Source: Chloroflexota bacterium (GTDB taxonomy: Bacteria > Chloroflexota > Anaerolineae > Thermoflexales > Thermoflexaceae). From it: a stretch of DNA of 13,746 bases. Under the pieces are notes generated by a model. It saw nothing but the letters and a program-made list of their open reading frames with translations. It did not search any database and had not been told where the DNA came from. Below, piece after piece: positions 13,160-13,746 of the stretch. Location of the stretch: contig JAUQQB010000034.1 in NCBI GenBank assembly GCA_030550075.1, positions 1-13,746 on the forward strand. Direction: 5' to 3'. How positions within the stretch are numbered: the stretch's first letter is position 1; every line of letters starts with the position of its first letter. A program made the position numbers and the translations under genes.

Positions 13160-13231
13160 CGCAAACGCTTGATCGGTTTTCGCCTCGCTCTCTGCCATGG
13201 ACAGCGCCGTGTAGCCTTCCTCTTCGGTGTG

Positions 13232-13287
13232 GATCCGGAGGGATGGCCGGCCGGAGAGGCCCTTCTCTCCCGAAAGCCCTCCGGATC
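13232..13287. terminator. Nested inverted repeat between convergent genes
   Basis: GATCCGGAGGG (13232-13242) and CCCTCCGGATC (13277-13287) are perfect 11-bp complements. Between them GGAGAG (13253-13258) and CTCTCC (13265-13270) form a smaller hairpin. The 219-bp gap separates two genes running toward each other, where bidirectional termination is expected. No T-tract is present. A weaker stem, GCGCAAAC with GTTTTCGC, lies right after the acyltransferase stop near 13158-13182. Confidence 0.35.
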
Positions 13288-13378
13288 GAAAGCGACCGGG
13301 CCCGAGGAACCGTGCGGTGCCGATGCGCTTTCCGCAATGTCCGAGAGGGAGACGATCGAGCGCGGGGGTCGCTCGGGA

Positions 13379-13746
13379 TCAGCTCCACGCGTAAAACCCG
13401 CGGCCGGTCTTGCGGCCCAGGTGGCCGGCCCGGATCATCTGGCGGAGCAGGGGAGCGGCCCGATACGCCCCATTTCGGTGCTCTGCCTCCAGGGCGTCCA
13501 GAATGGCAACCACGAGATCCAGCCCGAGGAGATCCCCCCACTCCAGCGGCCCGTGTGGATAGTTCGTCCCCAGTTTCATAGCGGTATCAATGTCCTCCGG
13601 TGAGGCGACCCCTTCCATTACCGCGAAGGCGGCTTCATTGATGAGCGCGCAGAGGATCCGTGGAAGCACCATCCCCACCGCGTCGCGGACGACCTCAATC
13701 TGAAGCCCAATCCCTTCCAGATACGCCTTTGCGGGTTTCAGGGCCG
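13379..13746 (-). CDS. 3-Hydroxyacyl-CoA dehydrogenase, C-terminal part (gene incomplete at window edge)
   Basis: The frame enters from beyond the right edge and stops with TGA at 13379-13381, giving about 121 visible residues. It is the C-terminal dimerisation and substrate domain of the NAD-dependent 3-hydroxyacyl-CoA (3-hydroxybutyryl-CoA) dehydrogenase family. Diagnostic features are VVRDAVGMVLPRI, LINEAAFAVMEG, the SPEDIDTAMKLGTNYPHGP block followed by WGD, and the terminal GRKTGRGFYAWS. The NAD-binding Rossmann domain lies outside the window. It would oxidise 3-hydroxyacyl-CoA to 3-ketoacyl-CoA in fatty-acid or butanoate-type metabolism. It is convergent with the acyltransferase gene and shows no link to carotenoid synthesis, so it probably marks the edge of the cluster. 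Confidence 0.93.
   Translation of the reverse strand, partial: ALKPAKAYLEGIGLQIEVVRDAVGMVLPRILCALINEAAFAVMEGVASPEDIDTAMKLGTNYPHGPLEWGDLLGLDLVVAILDALEAEHRNGAYRAAPLLRQMIRAGHLGRKTGRGFYAWS

Noticed and set aside
12538..13581. 347-codon plus-strand open frame over the acyltransferase and 3' gap
   Set aside because: Gly/Arg/Pro-rich with no domain pattern, in another phase over the PlsY-like gene and running into the opposite dehydrogenase gene.

Overview
This window is a compact carotenoid and light-response gene cluster from what is probably a thermophilic bacterium, most plausibly a Chloroflexota (an Anaerolineae/Thermoflexia-like lineage). That placement is an inference. It rests on the GC-rich composition, the protein sequence style, and the mix of a CarH/LitR-type regulator, CrtI, CrtD, a fused CrtYcd-type cyclase, a cytochrome P450 and a photolyase. 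The set resembles the carotenoid/photolyase/LitR/CYP175 gene set known from Thermus. No rRNA, tRNA or CRISPR array was seen.

Layout. Positions 49-1032 (minus): crtB, phytoene synthase. Positions 1033-1660: a 628-bp divergent control region with back-to-back sigma-70-like promoters (both with a perfect TTGACA -35 and a 17-bp spacer). An AT-rich operator of three direct repeats spaced exactly 11 bp overlaps the crtB promoter, as expected for a CarH tetramer. Each leader begins with a strong stem-loop. Positions 1661-3190 (plus): crtI. Positions 3191-3519: a gap containing an 87-bp MITE-like element with 16-bp inverted ends and a 5-bp target duplication. Positions 3520-4827: a MerR/B12-binding photoreceptor regulator of the CarH/LitR family, followed by an SRPBCC-fold protein (4945-5388) that overlaps a CrtD-type desaturase (5385-6938). 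After a 250-bp gap comes a second run: a stand-alone DICT sensory-domain protein (7189-7773), CPD photolyase (7767-9146), cytochrome P450 (9146-10486), GT2 glycosyltransferase (10609-11682), a fused lycopene cyclase (11723-12541) and a PlsY-like membrane acyltransferase (12599-13159). The window ends in the convergent, incomplete 3' part of a 3-hydroxyacyl-CoA dehydrogenase gene (minus), which looks like ordinary acyl-CoA metabolism.

How it may work together. GGPP, whose synthase is not in the window, would be converted by CrtB and CrtI to lycopene. The CrtYcd-type protein would form a beta end group. CrtD could desaturate a linear end, the P450 could hydroxylate a ring, the GT2 could add a sugar, and the PlsY-like enzyme could attach a fatty acyl group. 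The result would be a carotenoid glycoside or glycoside ester anchored in the membrane. Expression would be held off in the dark by adenosylcobalamin-bound CarH at the divergent promoter and released by light. The co-transcribed photolyase and the DICT protein make this a combined photoprotection and photorepair locus. The most novel leads are the bidirectional CarH operator, the regulator's roughly 120-residue C-terminal extension, the DICT-photolyase pairing, the SRPBCC-CrtD coupling, and the candidate PlsY-like carotenoid-glycoside acyltransferase.
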